NCBI RefSeq assembly: GCF_000186265.1
Contig: NC_014934.1
Location: forward strand, 1,984,001 to 2,048,000
Origin: Cellulophaga algicola DSM 14237
Lineage (GTDB): Bacteria; Bacteroidota; Bacteroidia; Flavobacteriales; Flavobacteriaceae
Length of the DNA: 64,000 nt
Direction: 5' to 3'
Under the pieces are notes generated by a model. The model saw only the letters and a program-made list of their open reading frames with translations, made no database searches and was not told the DNA's origin. Both the position numbers and the translations under genes were made by a program. Shown here in pieces: positions 26,497-35,531 of this stretch; positions within the stretch are counted from its first letter, which is position 1; each line of letters begins with the position of its first letter.

Positions 26497-26946
26497 ATGA
26501 TATTACCTTTTGATGATACTTATTATATGAAAAAAGCCTTGCAAGAAGCAGCTATGGCTTTTGAAAAAGGAGAGGTTCCAGTAGGGGCTATAATTGTTAT
26601 CCAAGATAGGATAATTGCAAGAGCACATAATTTAACAGAGCAATTAAATGATGTTACTGCGCATGCAGAGATGCAAGCAATTACGGCAGCTGCTAATTTT
26701 TTAGGAGGTAAATACCTTAAAGATTGTACTTTATATGTAACGCTAGAGCCTTGTCAAATGTGTGCTGGTGCCTTGTATTGGAGTCAGATATCAAAAATTG
26801 TTTACGCAGCAAAAGATGTAGAGCGTGGTTGTGGTGCTATGGGTACAACTTTACATCCCAAAACTAAAATAGTAGGAGGCGTGTTAGCAGCAGAGGCATC
26901 GGCTATGTTAAAACGTTTCTTTAGTCAAAAACGAAATCTCAATTAA
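26497..26946 (+). CDS. tadA: tRNA-specific adenosine deaminase
   Basis: This enzyme converts the wobble adenosine of tRNA-Arg(ACG) to inosine. The zinc site is intact: HAE at residues 56-58 and PCQMC at 85-89. The length of 149 residues is normal. The start with MILPFDDTYYMKKAL agrees with relatives that carry a similar DxY-MKKAL beginning. A second ATG at residue 11 is less likely, although a -7 promoter element almost touches the first ATG. A terminator follows the stop. Confidence 0.93.
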   Translation: MILPFDDTYYMKKALQEAAMAFEKGEVPVGAIIVIQDRIIARAHNLTEQLNDVTAHAEMQAITAAANFLGGKYLKDCTLYVTLEPCQMCAGALYWSQISKIVYAAKDVERGCGAMGTTLHPKTKIVGGVLAAEASAMLKRFFSQKRNLN

Positions 26947-26950
26947 ATAA

Positions 26951-26991
26951 AATAAGCTCTAAATTTTTAATTTAGAGCTTATTAATTTTTT
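26951..26991. terminator. Bidirectional terminator between tadA and the cold shock gene
   Basis: AATAAGCTCTAAAT and ATTTAGAGCTTATT form a 14-bp stem with a TTTTA loop. A T-rich tail follows on the plus strand, and A residues on the other side serve the minus strand. Confidence 0.85.
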
Positions 26992-27006
26992 AAAGAATAC
27001 TGAGAA

Positions 27007-27201
27007 TTAGCCTATTACTTGCACTTGCGCAGCAACTATACCTTTTTCTCCATCCTCTTCTTCGTATTCTACTTGATCTCCTTCGTTAAGTTCCGCACCA
27101 TTTAAAGAGGTTGCATGAACAAAAATGTCTTTTCCTGTGTTGTCGTTGGTAATGAATCCGTAGCCTTTAGATCCATTGTAAAATTTTACTGTTCCAGTCA
27201 T
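27007..27201 (-). CDS. Cold shock protein, CspA family
   Basis: This is a 64-residue single cold-shock domain that binds single-stranded RNA and DNA. The RNP1 motif KGYGFIT and RNP2 motif DIFVHAT are both present. It opens MTGTVKFYNGSKGYGF, as is usual. A TACATTTG promoter element lies 29 bp before the ATG. The 5' leader is AT-rich and short, so there is no long structured leader of the E. coli cspA type. Confidence 0.95.
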   Translation of the reverse strand: MTGTVKFYNGSKGYGFITNDNTGKDIFVHATSLNGAELNEGDQVEYEEEDGEKGIVAAQVQVIG

Positions 27202-27229
27202 TTGAATAAAATTAAAATAATATTATATG

Positions 27230-27237
27230 CAAATGTA
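27230..27237 (-). promoter_or_regulatory. Promoter -7 element of the cold shock gene
   Basis: Read on the minus strand the sequence is TACATTTG, a full match to TAnnTTTG, 29 bp before the ATG. Confidence 0.4.
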
Positions 27238-27288
27238 TACTATTTTACGAATTTTATATACTTCAGAGCAAAAAAATAGAACCACAGG

Positions 27289-27546
27289 TTACTGGTTATC
27301 AGTCTTTTTGGGTTTTTTCCCTTGCATTTTAAGAATATTTTCTTCTGTAAGCATATAGTCTTTTACTTTTTTTCCTTTGCTTTCTTTAATAAGAAATAAA
27401 GGCATGACTATTAAAAAAATTCCCACAGTGCCTAAGCCAATACATTTATGCGCAAAGGCTACTTGCTCCTCTTTTATGATAAAACCATAGATGATGGATG
27501 CTAAGGAAACTATTAAAACTAGCGTGGTAATATATTTTAATTTCAT
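27289..27546 (-). CDS. Small membrane protein of unknown function
   Basis: This 85-residue protein has two hydrophobic segments, ITTLVLIVSLASIIYGFII and a second at about residues 36-52 (GLGTVGIFLIVMPLFLI), followed by a lysine-rich cytoplasmic tail (GKKPKKTDNQ). No family motif is recognised. It follows the ClC channel gene by 8 bp and is probably in the same operon, so it may be an accessory protein. That is only inferred from position. Confidence 0.7.
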   Translation of the reverse strand: MKLKYITTLVLIVSLASIIYGFIIKEEQVAFAHKCIGLGTVGIFLIVMPLFLIKESKGKKVKDYMLTEENILKMQGKKPKKTDNQ

Positions 27547-27554
27547 AGCTACTT

Positions 27555-29348
27555 TTACTTAGTGAAATTTATTAATTTTCGACGGTATGCGGTTAGTAGT
27601 TTAGATTTTGAAATAAACCCGATATAAGATCCATTTTTGATAACGGGTAGGTTCCAAGCGCCACTATCTTGAAATTTACGCATTATTTCTGTCATTTTAT
27701 CTTTCTCTAACTCAATGATTTCTGGCGGCGTATGCATTACATCTGTTGCAAAAACTTCATTATATAATTTCTGATTAAACATAATAGCCCTGATGTCGTC
27801 TAATAATATCACGCCTAATAAGGTATTATCATCTTTGTCAACTACAGGGAAAATATTTCGGTTAGATTTTACTACCGCATTATGAACCATGTCTCCTAAA
27901 GACATTTCTGGGTGGATAATGGCAAAATTGTCTTCAATTACTTTGTCAATATCCATTAAGGTTAATACTGCATGGTCTTTGTCGTGGGTAATTAAATCTC
28001 CTCGTCTTCCTAATTCCATATTATAAACAGAATGAGGCTGTACATATTTGGTTATAGAGTACGATATTGCGGCAGTTATCATTAAAGGAATAAATAAGTC
28101 ATAACCACCAGTAACTTCTGCGATCAAGAATATTGCTGTTAGAGGTGCATGTAACACACCGGCCATAAGACCAGCCATACCTACTAAAGTAAAATTACTT
28201 TCAGAAACTTTAGTCCCAAAAATTCCGATATTGTTAATTATTTTTGCAAAGCAATTTCCCATAATACTGCCCATAAAAAGAACGGGAGCAAAAATACCAC
28301 CCACACCACCGGCTCCAAAAGTTAGCGCACTAGCAATAATTTTAAAGAGGACCAATCCTATCAAAAGAATCACTACCATCCAGACATTGGTCAAATCCAG
28401 TTCAAAAATATTATTTCTTAATACTTTCTCTGGGTTTCCTTGTACTAGACTGTTGATGACATCAAAACCCTCTCCGTATAATGGCGGTATAAAATAAACG
28501 AGTATTCCAATACCGATACCTCCAATAAATAAGCGTTTTATAGGAGATCCTATTTTGTCAAAAAACTTTTGTATTCTATCGTATACTTCAGTAAAGTATA
28601 TAGAAGTAAGTCCAGCAATAATGCCTAGAAGTATGAAAAAAGGTACATCGCCCAATTTAAAGGTGTCTTCAATTTTAAAAGGTAGTAAAACATCATCTCC
28701 AAAGAAAAAATATGACGTAATTATCGCTGAAATTGATGCTAAAAGTAATGGCAACATGGATGCTATGGTTAGATCTAAGCTAAATACTTCTATGGCAAAT
28801 ATTATGGCAGCAATAGGGGCTTTAAATATGGACGATAAGGCACCTGCAGCAGCACAACCAATTAAAAGATTGCGGTTGGTTTGGTTCATGTGAAACATCC
28901 TCGCAATATTAGAGCTTATGGCTGCACCCGTAGCTACTGTTGGGCCCTCAAGACCTACTGAGCCTCCAAAACCTACGGTAAGTGGCGCTGTAAGGAGGGA
29001 GCCAAACATTTGATATTTACGGATAATTCCTTTATGTTGTGATATAGCATGAAGGGTAGAAGGGATACCGTGATTAACTTTGTGCCTAATAACAAATTTA
29101 ATCACTAGGTAGACCAGTATGAGGCCTATTAATGGAAAAATAAACAAAAAGGCTTGATGGTAATCATTAACCAGCTTTCCTTCTAATAGGTGTTGGTAAA
29201 AATGCGTAAGGTTTTTAAGTATGACAGCCCCAACACCCGAGGTGAAACCCACTAAAATACTTAGAATATAAATAAACTGGCGTTCCGAGATATGCTTAAC
29301 TCTCCATATTAAAAATTTGGTAAACCAAGTTCTTTTAAGTTTTTCCAT
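27555..29348 (-). CDS. ClC family chloride channel/antiporter with CBS pair
   Basis: This inner-membrane anion transporter has 597 residues. The selectivity and gate motif appears as GSVGLEGPTVATG, with E134 as the likely gating glutamate. GAGGVGGIFAPVLF is the second conserved ion-binding segment. After the membrane domain, two CBS domains fill about residues 455-590 (HAVLTLMDIDKVIEDNFAII and the final GSYIGFISKSKLL), which probably sense adenine nucleotides. Whether it is a channel or a proton-coupled antiporter is not decided by these motifs. The gene lies between aspS and a small membrane protein on the same strand. Confidence 0.92.
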   Translation of the reverse strand: MEKLKRTWFTKFLIWRVKHISERQFIYILSILVGFTSGVGAVILKNLTHFYQHLLEGKLVNDYHQAFLFIFPLIGLILVYLVIKFVIRHKVNHGIPSTLHAISQHKGIIRKYQMFGSLLTAPLTVGFGGSVGLEGPTVATGAAISSNIARMFHMNQTNRNLLIGCAAAGALSSIFKAPIAAIIFAIEVFSLDLTIASMLPLLLASISAIITSYFFFGDDVLLPFKIEDTFKLGDVPFFILLGIIAGLTSIYFTEVYDRIQKFFDKIGSPIKRLFIGGIGIGILVYFIPPLYGEGFDVINSLVQGNPEKVLRNNIFELDLTNVWMVVILLIGLVLFKIIASALTFGAGGVGGIFAPVLFMGSIMGNCFAKIINNIGIFGTKVSESNFTLVGMAGLMAGVLHAPLTAIFLIAEVTGGYDLFIPLMITAAISYSITKYVQPHSVYNMELGRRGDLITHDKDHAVLTLMDIDKVIEDNFAIIHPEMSLGDMVHNAVVKSNRNIFPVVDKDDNTLLGVILLDDIRAIMFNQKLYNEVFATDVMHTPPEIIELEKDKMTEIMRKFQDSGAWNLPVIKNGSYIGFISKSKLLTAYRRKLINFTK

Positions 29349-29357
29349 TATATAAAG

Positions 29358-29379
29358 AATCCCGAAATAGTTCGGGATT
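29358..29379 (-). terminator. Probable terminator between aspS and the ClC gene
   Basis: AATCCCGAA and TTCGGGATT form a 9-bp stem with a 4-nt loop, followed on the minus strand by CTTTATATA. The T tract is short, so termination may be partial. Confidence 0.55.
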
Positions 29380-29384
29380 ATGTT

Positions 29385-31139
29385 TTACGCTTTTAAATCT
29401 AATTTTAGATGTAATTCTTTTAGTTGAACTTCATCAATTTTTGCAGGCGCATCTATCATAACGTCGCGTCCACTATTATTTTTTGGGAATGCAATAAAAT
29501 CTCTAATGGTTTCTTGCCCTCCTAGAATAGCGACTAATCTATCTAGGCCAAAGGCTAAGCCTCCGTGTGGTGGTGCCCCGTATTGAAAGGCATCCATTAA
29601 GAAGCCAAATTGAGCTTTTGCTTCTTCTGGTGTAAAGCCTAAATGCTTAAACATGGTAGCTTGCATATCTTTATCATGAATACGAATAGATCCGCCACCA
29701 ATTTCATTTCCATTCAAAACTAAATCATAAGCATTTGCTTTTACAGCTCCTGGGTCAGTATCTAACAATTCTAGTTGACCTGGTTTTGGAGAGGTAAAAG
29801 GGTGGTGCATGGCATGGTAATGCCCTGTTTCTTCATCTAGCTCTAATAAAGGAAAATCAATTACCCATAACGGTGCAAATTCTTCAGGATTTCTTAAGCC
29901 TAAACGTTCTGCAAGTTCCATACGTAACGCACTTAATTGCGTTCTTGTTTTGTTGGCATCACCAGAGAGTACGCAAATTAAATCACCAGGTTTAGCATTG
30001 GTAACTTCTGCCCATTTTGCTAAATCTTCCTGATCATAAAATTTGTCTACAGATGATTTAAAGCTGCCATCTTCATTGTATTTGGCATAAACCATTCCTT
30101 TTGCTCCAACCTGTGGTCTTCTTACCCAATCAATTAAGGCATCAATTTCTTTTCTAGTATAAGTCGCTGCGCCTGGTACCGCAATCCCAACCACTAATTC
30201 GGCATCATTAAAAATACCAAACTCTTTATGTTGTGCTACGTTGTTTAACTCACCGAACTTCATGTCAAAACGAATGTCTGGTTTGTCATTACCATAAGTA
30301 CGCATGGCATCATCATACGTCATTCTAGGAAAACTGTCTATTTCAAAACCTTTAACCTCTTTTAAAAGATATTTTGTTAAGTTTTCAAATATATTTAAAA
30401 TATCTTCTTGCTCAACAAACGCCATTTCACAATCAATTTGTGTAAATTCTGGTTGTCTGTCTGCTCTTAAATCTTCGTCTCTAAAACATTTTACAATCTG
30501 GAAATACTTATCCATTCCTCCTACCATAAGCAATTGCTTAAAGGTTTGTGGCGATTGTGGTAAAGCATAAAATTGCCCCTCATTCATTCTACTTGGAACT
30601 ACAAAATCACGCGCACCTTCTGGAGTAGATTTTATTAAATACGGAGTTTCTACTTCGATAAAACCTTCATCTGATAAAAATTTGCGTACCTCCATAGCAA
30701 CCTTATGTCTAAAAATAAGGTTGTTTTTAACAGGATTTCTTCTAATGTCTAAGTAGCGATATTTCATGCGGATATCTTCACCGCCATCGGTCTTATCTTC
30801 TATGGTAAAAGGAGGAACTAAGGCTTTGTTTAAAACGGTTAATTCCTTTACTAAAATTTCAATATCTCCTGTAGGGATATTTGAGTTCTTTGAAGCACGT
30901 TCTATTACCGTTCCTTTTATTTGTATGACAAATTCTCTTCCAAGAGATCTTGCTTGTTCTAATAAAGCTTTTGAAGTACGTTCTTCGTCAAAAATTAATT
31001 GCGTAATACCGTAGCGATCTCGTAAATCTGCCCAGATTACAAATCCTTTATCTCGTACTTTTTGTACCCAACCAGATAAAATAACTTCTTGATTATTGTT
31101 TGTAGCTCTTAATTCACCACAACTATGACTCCTGTACAT
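29385..31139 (-). CDS. aspS: Aspartate-tRNA ligase
   Basis: This class II aminoacyl-tRNA synthetase charges tRNA-Asp. It begins with the OB-fold anticodon-binding domain ([31 protein letters not shown]). Motif 2 is seen as [18 protein letters not shown], and motif 3 as [16 protein letters not shown] near the C-terminus. The bacterial GAD insertion lies between motifs 2 and 3. The 584 residues match the bacterial-type enzyme. A TAAATTTG promoter element is 18 bp upstream of the ATG. Confidence 0.97.
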   Translation of the reverse strand: MYRSHSCGELRATNNNQEVILSGWVQKVRDKGFVIWADLRDRYGITQLIFDEERTSKALLEQARSLGREFVIQIKGTVIERASKNSNIPTGDIEILVKELTVLNKALVPPFTIEDKTDGGEDIRMKYRYLDIRRNPVKNNLIFRHKVAMEVRKFLSDEGFIEVETPYLIKSTPEGARDFVVPSRMNEGQFYALPQSPQTFKQLLMVGGMDKYFQIVKCFRDEDLRADRQPEFTQIDCEMAFVEQEDILNIFENLTKYLLKEVKGFEIDSFPRMTYDDAMRTYGNDKPDIRFDMKFGELNNVAQHKEFGIFNDAELVVGIAVPGAATYTRKEIDALIDWVRRPQVGAKGMVYAKYNEDGSFKSSVDKFYDQEDLAKWAEVTNAKPGDLICVLSGDANKTRTQLSALRMELAERLGLRNPEEFAPLWVIDFPLLELDEETGHYHAMHHPFTSPKPGQLELLDTDPGAVKANAYDLVLNGNEIGGGSIRIHDKDMQATMFKHLGFTPEEAKAQFGFLMDAFQYGAPPHGGLAFGLDRLVAILGGQETIRDFIAFPKNNSGRDVMIDAPAKIDEVQLKELHLKLDLKA

Positions 31140-31157
31140 GCTTAATTATTTTGATGG

Positions 31158-31165
31158 CAAATTTA
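31158..31165 (-). promoter_or_regulatory. Promoter -7 element of aspS
   Basis: On the minus strand this is TAAATTTG, a match to TAnnTTTG, 18 bp upstream of the ATG. No -33 TTG is seen. Confidence 0.35.
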
Positions 31166-31325
31166 GTAAGTATCTTCTATTTAATGCTAATTAATTAGCA
31201 CTGATTTATAAGAATTTTATGTGAAAAGAGGAAAGTAATACTCGTTTATTGATTGATTCACAGTTGTTTATGACTCTAATGTAAAGTTAATGTAAATTAA
31301 ACGATCATTTAAGGTAAAATATTTG

Positions 31326-31333
31326 TATATTTG
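31326..31333 (+). promoter_or_regulatory. Promoter -7 element of the MORN-repeat gene
   Basis: TATATTTG matches TAnnTTTG and lies 47 bp before the ATG, in a spacer of about 240 bp that holds no other gene. Confidence 0.35.
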
Positions 31334-31380
31334 ATACGTTACCATACCTAAAGGAATAATAATATTAAAATATATATACC

Positions 31381-31731
31381 ATGAAAACTATCACATTTTT
31401 TTTAGCACTGTTTTTAACAGTTGCAATAACTGCCCAAGAAACTAAGCCAACATTTACTAAAGATGGTAATAAAGTTATCGCCACTTATTTCCATGATAAT
31501 GGAGAAATTGCTCAAACTGGAGAATTTTTAAAAGGTAAACTACATGGTGAGTGGACTATGTTTGATCAAGTGGGTGAAAAAGTAGCTAGTGGTGAATACT
31601 TAAATGGAAAGAAAACTGGAACTTGGTTTTTCTGGAAAGGTGAGGAATTACAACAAGTAGATTTTGAAGATAGTAGAATAGTTGGTGTTACTACCCTTGA
31701 CTCAAAAGGAGCCGTTGTAAGTAATAAATAA
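31381..31731 (+). CDS. Secreted MORN-repeat (YwqK-like) protein
   Basis: This 116-residue exported protein has a signal peptide ending near ITAQ. The rest contains three MORN-like units: YFHDNGEIAQTGEFLKGKLH, MFDQVGEKVASGEYLNGKKT and FWKGEELQQVDFEDSRIV. Relatives are often annotated as YwqK-family antitoxins, but no toxin gene is next to this one, and a signal peptide argues against an antitoxin role. Function is unknown. The gene is monocistronic, with its own promoter and a strong terminator. Confidence 0.8.
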   Translation: MKTITFFLALFLTVAITAQETKPTFTKDGNKVIATYFHDNGEIAQTGEFLKGKLHGEWTMFDQVGEKVASGEYLNGKKTGTWFFWKGEELQQVDFEDSRIVGVTTLDSKGAVVSNK

Positions 31732-31748
31732 AGTATTTAAAATATAGC

Positions 31749-31787
31749 AAAAAGCCCTGATAATTATATCAGGGCTTTTTTTGTTTT
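31749..31787 (+). terminator. Rho-independent terminator
   Basis: AAAAAGCCCTGATA and TATCAGGGCTTTTT form a 14-bp perfect stem around ATTA, followed by TTGTTTT. Confidence 0.92.
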
Positions 31788-31948
31788 ATAGGGTACTAGC
31801 GAGATCGTTAGAATAAACAGGGTAACATTGATAGTACTATGGTAAGCGCTCCACCAAGATTTGTGGTGGTAACGGATAGTCGTATTTAAATGATAACGAC
31901 CTGTAGCAGGAGTTAATGCTTTTGAAGCTATCACTGGTATAAAACTAA

Positions 31949-31983
31949 ATACCCCCACAAAAGCTTTGCTCTTGAGGGGGTAT
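31949..31983 (-). terminator. Terminator of the RND efflux operon
   Basis: ATACCCCC and GGGGGTAT close a stem that continues inward with CAA/TTG and AGC/GCT pairs, broken by single mismatches, to a TTT loop. It lies 20 bp past the stop of the RND gene. The 165 bp between this hairpin and the previous terminator hold no convincing gene, only a small CCACCA/TGGTGG inverted repeat. Confidence 0.75.
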
Positions 31984-32004
31984 CGTTTTTAAGTGTTAGT
32001 ACTA

Positions 32005-35000
32005 CTATGAGATATTCTTTTCTATCATAGGAGTTTCTTCTTTGCTAGAAAACTTAATGCGTAACCACATTTTAAACTTCATGATTAGGAAAAATAAGAC
32101 GGGTACAAGTATTAATGTTAAAAAGGTTGCTATTAGCAAACCGTATATTACAGTCCAAGCTAAAGGCCCCCAGAATACAACATTGTCACCACCCATATAA
32201 ATGTTAGGGTTAAAATCTGCAAAAAGGGTAAAGAAATTAATATTTAGACCAATGGCTAAAGGTATAAGTCCTAAAATTGTAGTGATTGCAGTTAGTAAAA
32301 CAGGGCGTAAACGCGCTTTACCAGCTTTTACAATACTTTCAAATAAATCATTTTCTGATAAATAGTCCTCCTCTTCTAAATCAAGATCATTTTTCTTTCT
32401 ATCGATAAGTAGTTGTGCATAATCAAGTAATACCACGCCATTATTTACTACAATTCCGGCGAGTGATATAATACCTACCATGGTCATCATAATAACGAAT
32501 GCACTACCAGAAATAACAATACCACCAAATACACCAATGAAGCTTAAGAATATAGCAATCATGATTATAGCAGGTTTAGAAATAGAGTTAAATTGGAAGA
32601 TTAATATGAAAAATATTAATCCCAAACCGGTAAAAAATGCACCCACTAAAAAGGTCATTTGTTTATTTTGTTCTTCTATTTGTCCCGTGTAATCAATCTC
32701 AACCCCGTTTGGTGTGTCTTCAAAACTTCTCATTTCATTTTGAATTTTAGCAACAATTGCTCCAGCATCTGTATGTCCAGGAGACATGGCTGAATATACC
32801 GTTACAACACGCTTGGTGTCTTTATGTTTAATGGCACTATAACCAGAGTTGTTACTTTTCTTTGCTACAGCAGATAAAGGAACACTGATCATTTGGCCTT
32901 TCGTATTTCTAAACGTTATGTTTTGATTGAATAATGCACTGGTATTGTAGCGATCCTCTTTATTAAAGCGCACATAAATGTCATAATCATCGCCGTCTTC
33001 TTTATAGATACCCGCTTTAGAGCCAAAAATAGAGTTGCGCAATTGCGTACCAACTTGAGCGGCGCTGATGCCTAATTCTCCAGCTTTTTCTCGGTCAATA
33101 ACCACACGCATGGTAGGTTTATCTTTATTAACATCTATTTTTAGCTCGTCAATACCTGCAATATTTTTGGTATTGATAAATTCGCGCATTTTTTCAGCTG
33201 TAGAAATTAATTCAAGATAGTCATCTCCTTGAATTTCAATGTTAATAGGAGAGCCTGCAGGTGGGCCAGCAACATCTTTCTCAACCGATATTAATACTCC
33301 TGGATAGATACCAACTAAAGCTTTTTGTACTTTTTGACGTAATAGTTCGCTATCTTCTCCACGACGGAATTTATATTCCCGCATCGAGGCTGTGATTTTT
33401 GCTTTGTGTGGCATTTCAGCCGAAGAGCCACCATCAGTGTTAGGGTTTCCAGCCCCTTCGCCTACTTGTGATACAGCACTTTCAACTAAAAAGTTATAGT
33501 CTCCATCTCTGTAATCTTTAGAATTTACTACGTCATAAACACGTTTTTCAATTTCTTTTGTTATTGTGTTTGTTTTGGTGATATCAGTACCTTGTGGGTA
33601 TTCTATATATACAATAATCTGATTCGGCTTATTGTCTGGAAAAAACTCAACTTTAGTACGTTGCGTACTTAAGGATGCTCCAAAAGCAATAAAAGAAAGT
33701 ATCAATAAAGCAAAAGTTCCAATGGTTAATAAAATTGGTTTTTTACCAGAAAGCGCATTTCGCAATCGGCCTTCATACCAGTTTTCTAATTTTACTAATG
33801 CTTTTGTTTGAAAGCTATTGGCCCACTTACGTAAAAATAAACGGTATGCCCAAAGCATAATCGCAGTAAATATCATAAGAGTACCTAAACCTCTATATGT
33901 ACCACCAAATATTAAAATGAGTATACCTATACCAGCCATAATAGCTGTTGTTTTTATTATTTGCTTTAAGGGCATGTCCTTATCATCAATACTCATAAAT
34001 TGAGAAACTAATACCGAGTTAAAGAAAATAGCAACAAATAAGGAAGATCCAAGAACAACCGATAGGGTTATGGGTAATATTACCATGAATTCTCCCATAA
34101 TACCGGGCCATAATCCTAAAGGTATAAAGGCAGCAACGGTGGTAGCTGTAGATATAATAATCGGGAAGGCAATTTCCCCAATACCTTTTTTAGCCGCTTC
34201 AAGCCTACTCATGCCTTCTTCATCCATAAGTCTATAAACGTTTTCTACAACAACAATACCGTTGTCTACTAACATCCCAAGTCCCATAATAAGACCAAAC
34301 AACACCATGGTATTTAAACTTTGACCCAAAAGTTCAAGGATCATTAAGGACATAAACATAGACATTGGAATAGCGAATCCAACAAAAATGGCATTCTTAA
34401 ACCCTAAGAAGAACATTAATACCGTTACCACTAAAATAACACCAAAAATGATGTTGTTTACCAAATCATCTACTTGACCAATAGTCACTGAAGATTGATC
34501 ATTAGCAATACTAATTTTTAAATCTTTAGGGAATTCATTTTCAATAGCATCCTCAACAATTACTCTAATTTGCTCAACAGCAATAACCATGTTTTTACCA
34601 GCTCGTTTTTTAACGTCTAGCATAACAACAGGTTCGCCGTATTCACGAGCAAAAGTTGTTTTATCTTCTTCTTTAAATTTTACGGTTGCTACATCTTTTA
34701 AGTAAATTGCTTCCCCATCTTCAGATTTTACGACAAAGTTTTCTAGTTCAGATGGTTTGTCAATTTCACCAATGATGCGAATTGTACGTCTTTGACCGCT
34801 AGCAATTAAGTTACCAGCAGACATGGTAACATTACCATTGTTTATCGCACCAATGATATCATTAAAAGTAATTTGAGCGGCCATCATTTTGTAAATGTCT
34901 ACAGCAACCTCAATTTCTTTTTCTTGGGCTCCTCGAATATCTACTTTTTTAATTTCAAGTAAATTCTCTATTTCGTCTTGAAGGTATTCGCCATATTCTT

Positions 35001-35514
35001 TTAATTTATCAATTGGATAATCTCCAGAAATATTAATATTTAAAATAGGCATTTCCTCAGATATACTGAGCTCAAAAACATCGGGTTTAACTTTAGCCCC
35101 ATTAAAGTTAGGCCAATCTTCTCCCGCAGTTTCTGTATCAATTTCGTCTTTAACTTTTTGCTTAGCTTGATCTACTGTGATATTTTCATCAAACTCAATA
35201 ACCAGCATTCCGTAATCTTCTTGAGAAGTAGAGGTGATTTCTACGACATTACTAACTGTTTTAAGCTGATCTTCTAATGGATCAATTATCAGTTTTTCTA
35301 TGTCTTCAGCCGTATTCCCTGGAAAGATGGTACTTACATATATTTTAGTTTCATTTACCTCAGGAAAATTCTCTCGGGGCATACTAAAGAATGCAGCAAT
35401 ACCTAAATAGAAAATTACAGCAATAAGGACATACATGGTCGTCTTATTGGTTATGGCCCATGATGACCAAGCAAACTCCTTATCGACTTGCTTTTTATTT
35501 TTTTTATCAGTCAT
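32005..35514 (-). CDS. Efflux RND transporter permease subunit
   Basis: This is the inner-membrane pump of a tripartite efflux system, 1169 residues, about 120 longer than AcrB. It has the duplicated RND plan of a single membrane segment, a large periplasmic domain and then a bundle of segments in each half. TMS4 reads LGMLVDNGIVVVENV. D417 is kept, but the second Asp of the AcrB pair is N418. The extra length includes cytoplasmic sequence between the two halves and a charged C-terminal tail. The adaptor gene precedes it by 17 bp. Substrates cannot be predicted. Confidence 0.92.
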   Translation of the reverse strand: MTDKKNKKQVDKEFAWSSWAITNKTTMYVLIAVIFYLGIAAFFSMPRENFPEVNETKIYVSTIFPGNTAEDIEKLIIDPLEDQLKTVSNVVEITSTSQEDYGMLVIEFDENITVDQAKQKVKDEIDTETAGEDWPNFNGAKVKPDVFELSISEEMPILNINISGDYPIDKLKEYGEYLQDEIENLLEIKKVDIRGAQEKEIEVAVDIYKMMAAQITFNDIIGAINNGNVTMSAGNLIASGQRRTIRIIGEIDKPSELENFVVKSEDGEAIYLKDVATVKFKEEDKTTFAREYGEPVVMLDVKKRAGKNMVIAVEQIRVIVEDAIENEFPKDLKISIANDQSSVTIGQVDDLVNNIIFGVILVVTVLMFFLGFKNAIFVGFAIPMSMFMSLMILELLGQSLNTMVLFGLIMGLGMLVDNGIVVVENVYRLMDEEGMSRLEAAKKGIGEIAFPIIISTATTVAAFIPLGLWPGIMGEFMVILPITLSVVLGSSLFVAIFFNSVLVSQFMSIDDKDMPLKQIIKTTAIMAGIGILILIFGGTYRGLGTLMIFTAIMLWAYRLFLRKWANSFQTKALVKLENWYEGRLRNALSGKKPILLTIGTFALLILSFIAFGASLSTQRTKVEFFPDNKPNQIIVYIEYPQGTDITKTNTITKEIEKRVYDVVNSKDYRDGDYNFLVESAVSQVGEGAGNPNTDGGSSAEMPHKAKITASMREYKFRRGEDSELLRQKVQKALVGIYPGVLISVEKDVAGPPAGSPINIEIQGDDYLELISTAEKMREFINTKNIAGIDELKIDVNKDKPTMRVVIDREKAGELGISAAQVGTQLRNSIFGSKAGIYKEDGDDYDIYVRFNKEDRYNTSALFNQNITFRNTKGQMISVPLSAVAKKSNNSGYSAIKHKDTKRVVTVYSAMSPGHTDAGAIVAKIQNEMRSFEDTPNGVEIDYTGQIEEQNKQMTFLVGAFFTGLGLIFFILIFQFNSISKPAIIMIAIFLSFIGVFGGIVISGSAFVIMMTMVGIISLAGIVVNNGVVLLDYAQLLIDRKKNDLDLEEEDYLSENDLFESIVKAGKARLRPVLLTAITTILGLIPLAIGLNINFFTLFADFNPNIYMGGDNVVFWGPLAWTVIYGLLIATFLTLILVPVLFFLIMKFKMWLRIKFSSKEETPMIEKNIS

Positions 35515-35531
35515 TAGTTGTTCGTTTTAAA

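Noticed and set aside
31381-31731. Toxin-antitoxin assignment of the YwqK-like gene
   Set aside because: The protein has a signal peptide and no neighbouring toxin gene. The MORN-type repeats alone do not show antitoxin function.
31764-31958. Minus-strand reading frame of 64 codons between the MORN-repeat gene and the RND gene
   Set aside because: It would start with GTG inside the RND terminator stem, has no recognisable features, and overlaps the terminator of the MORN-repeat gene.
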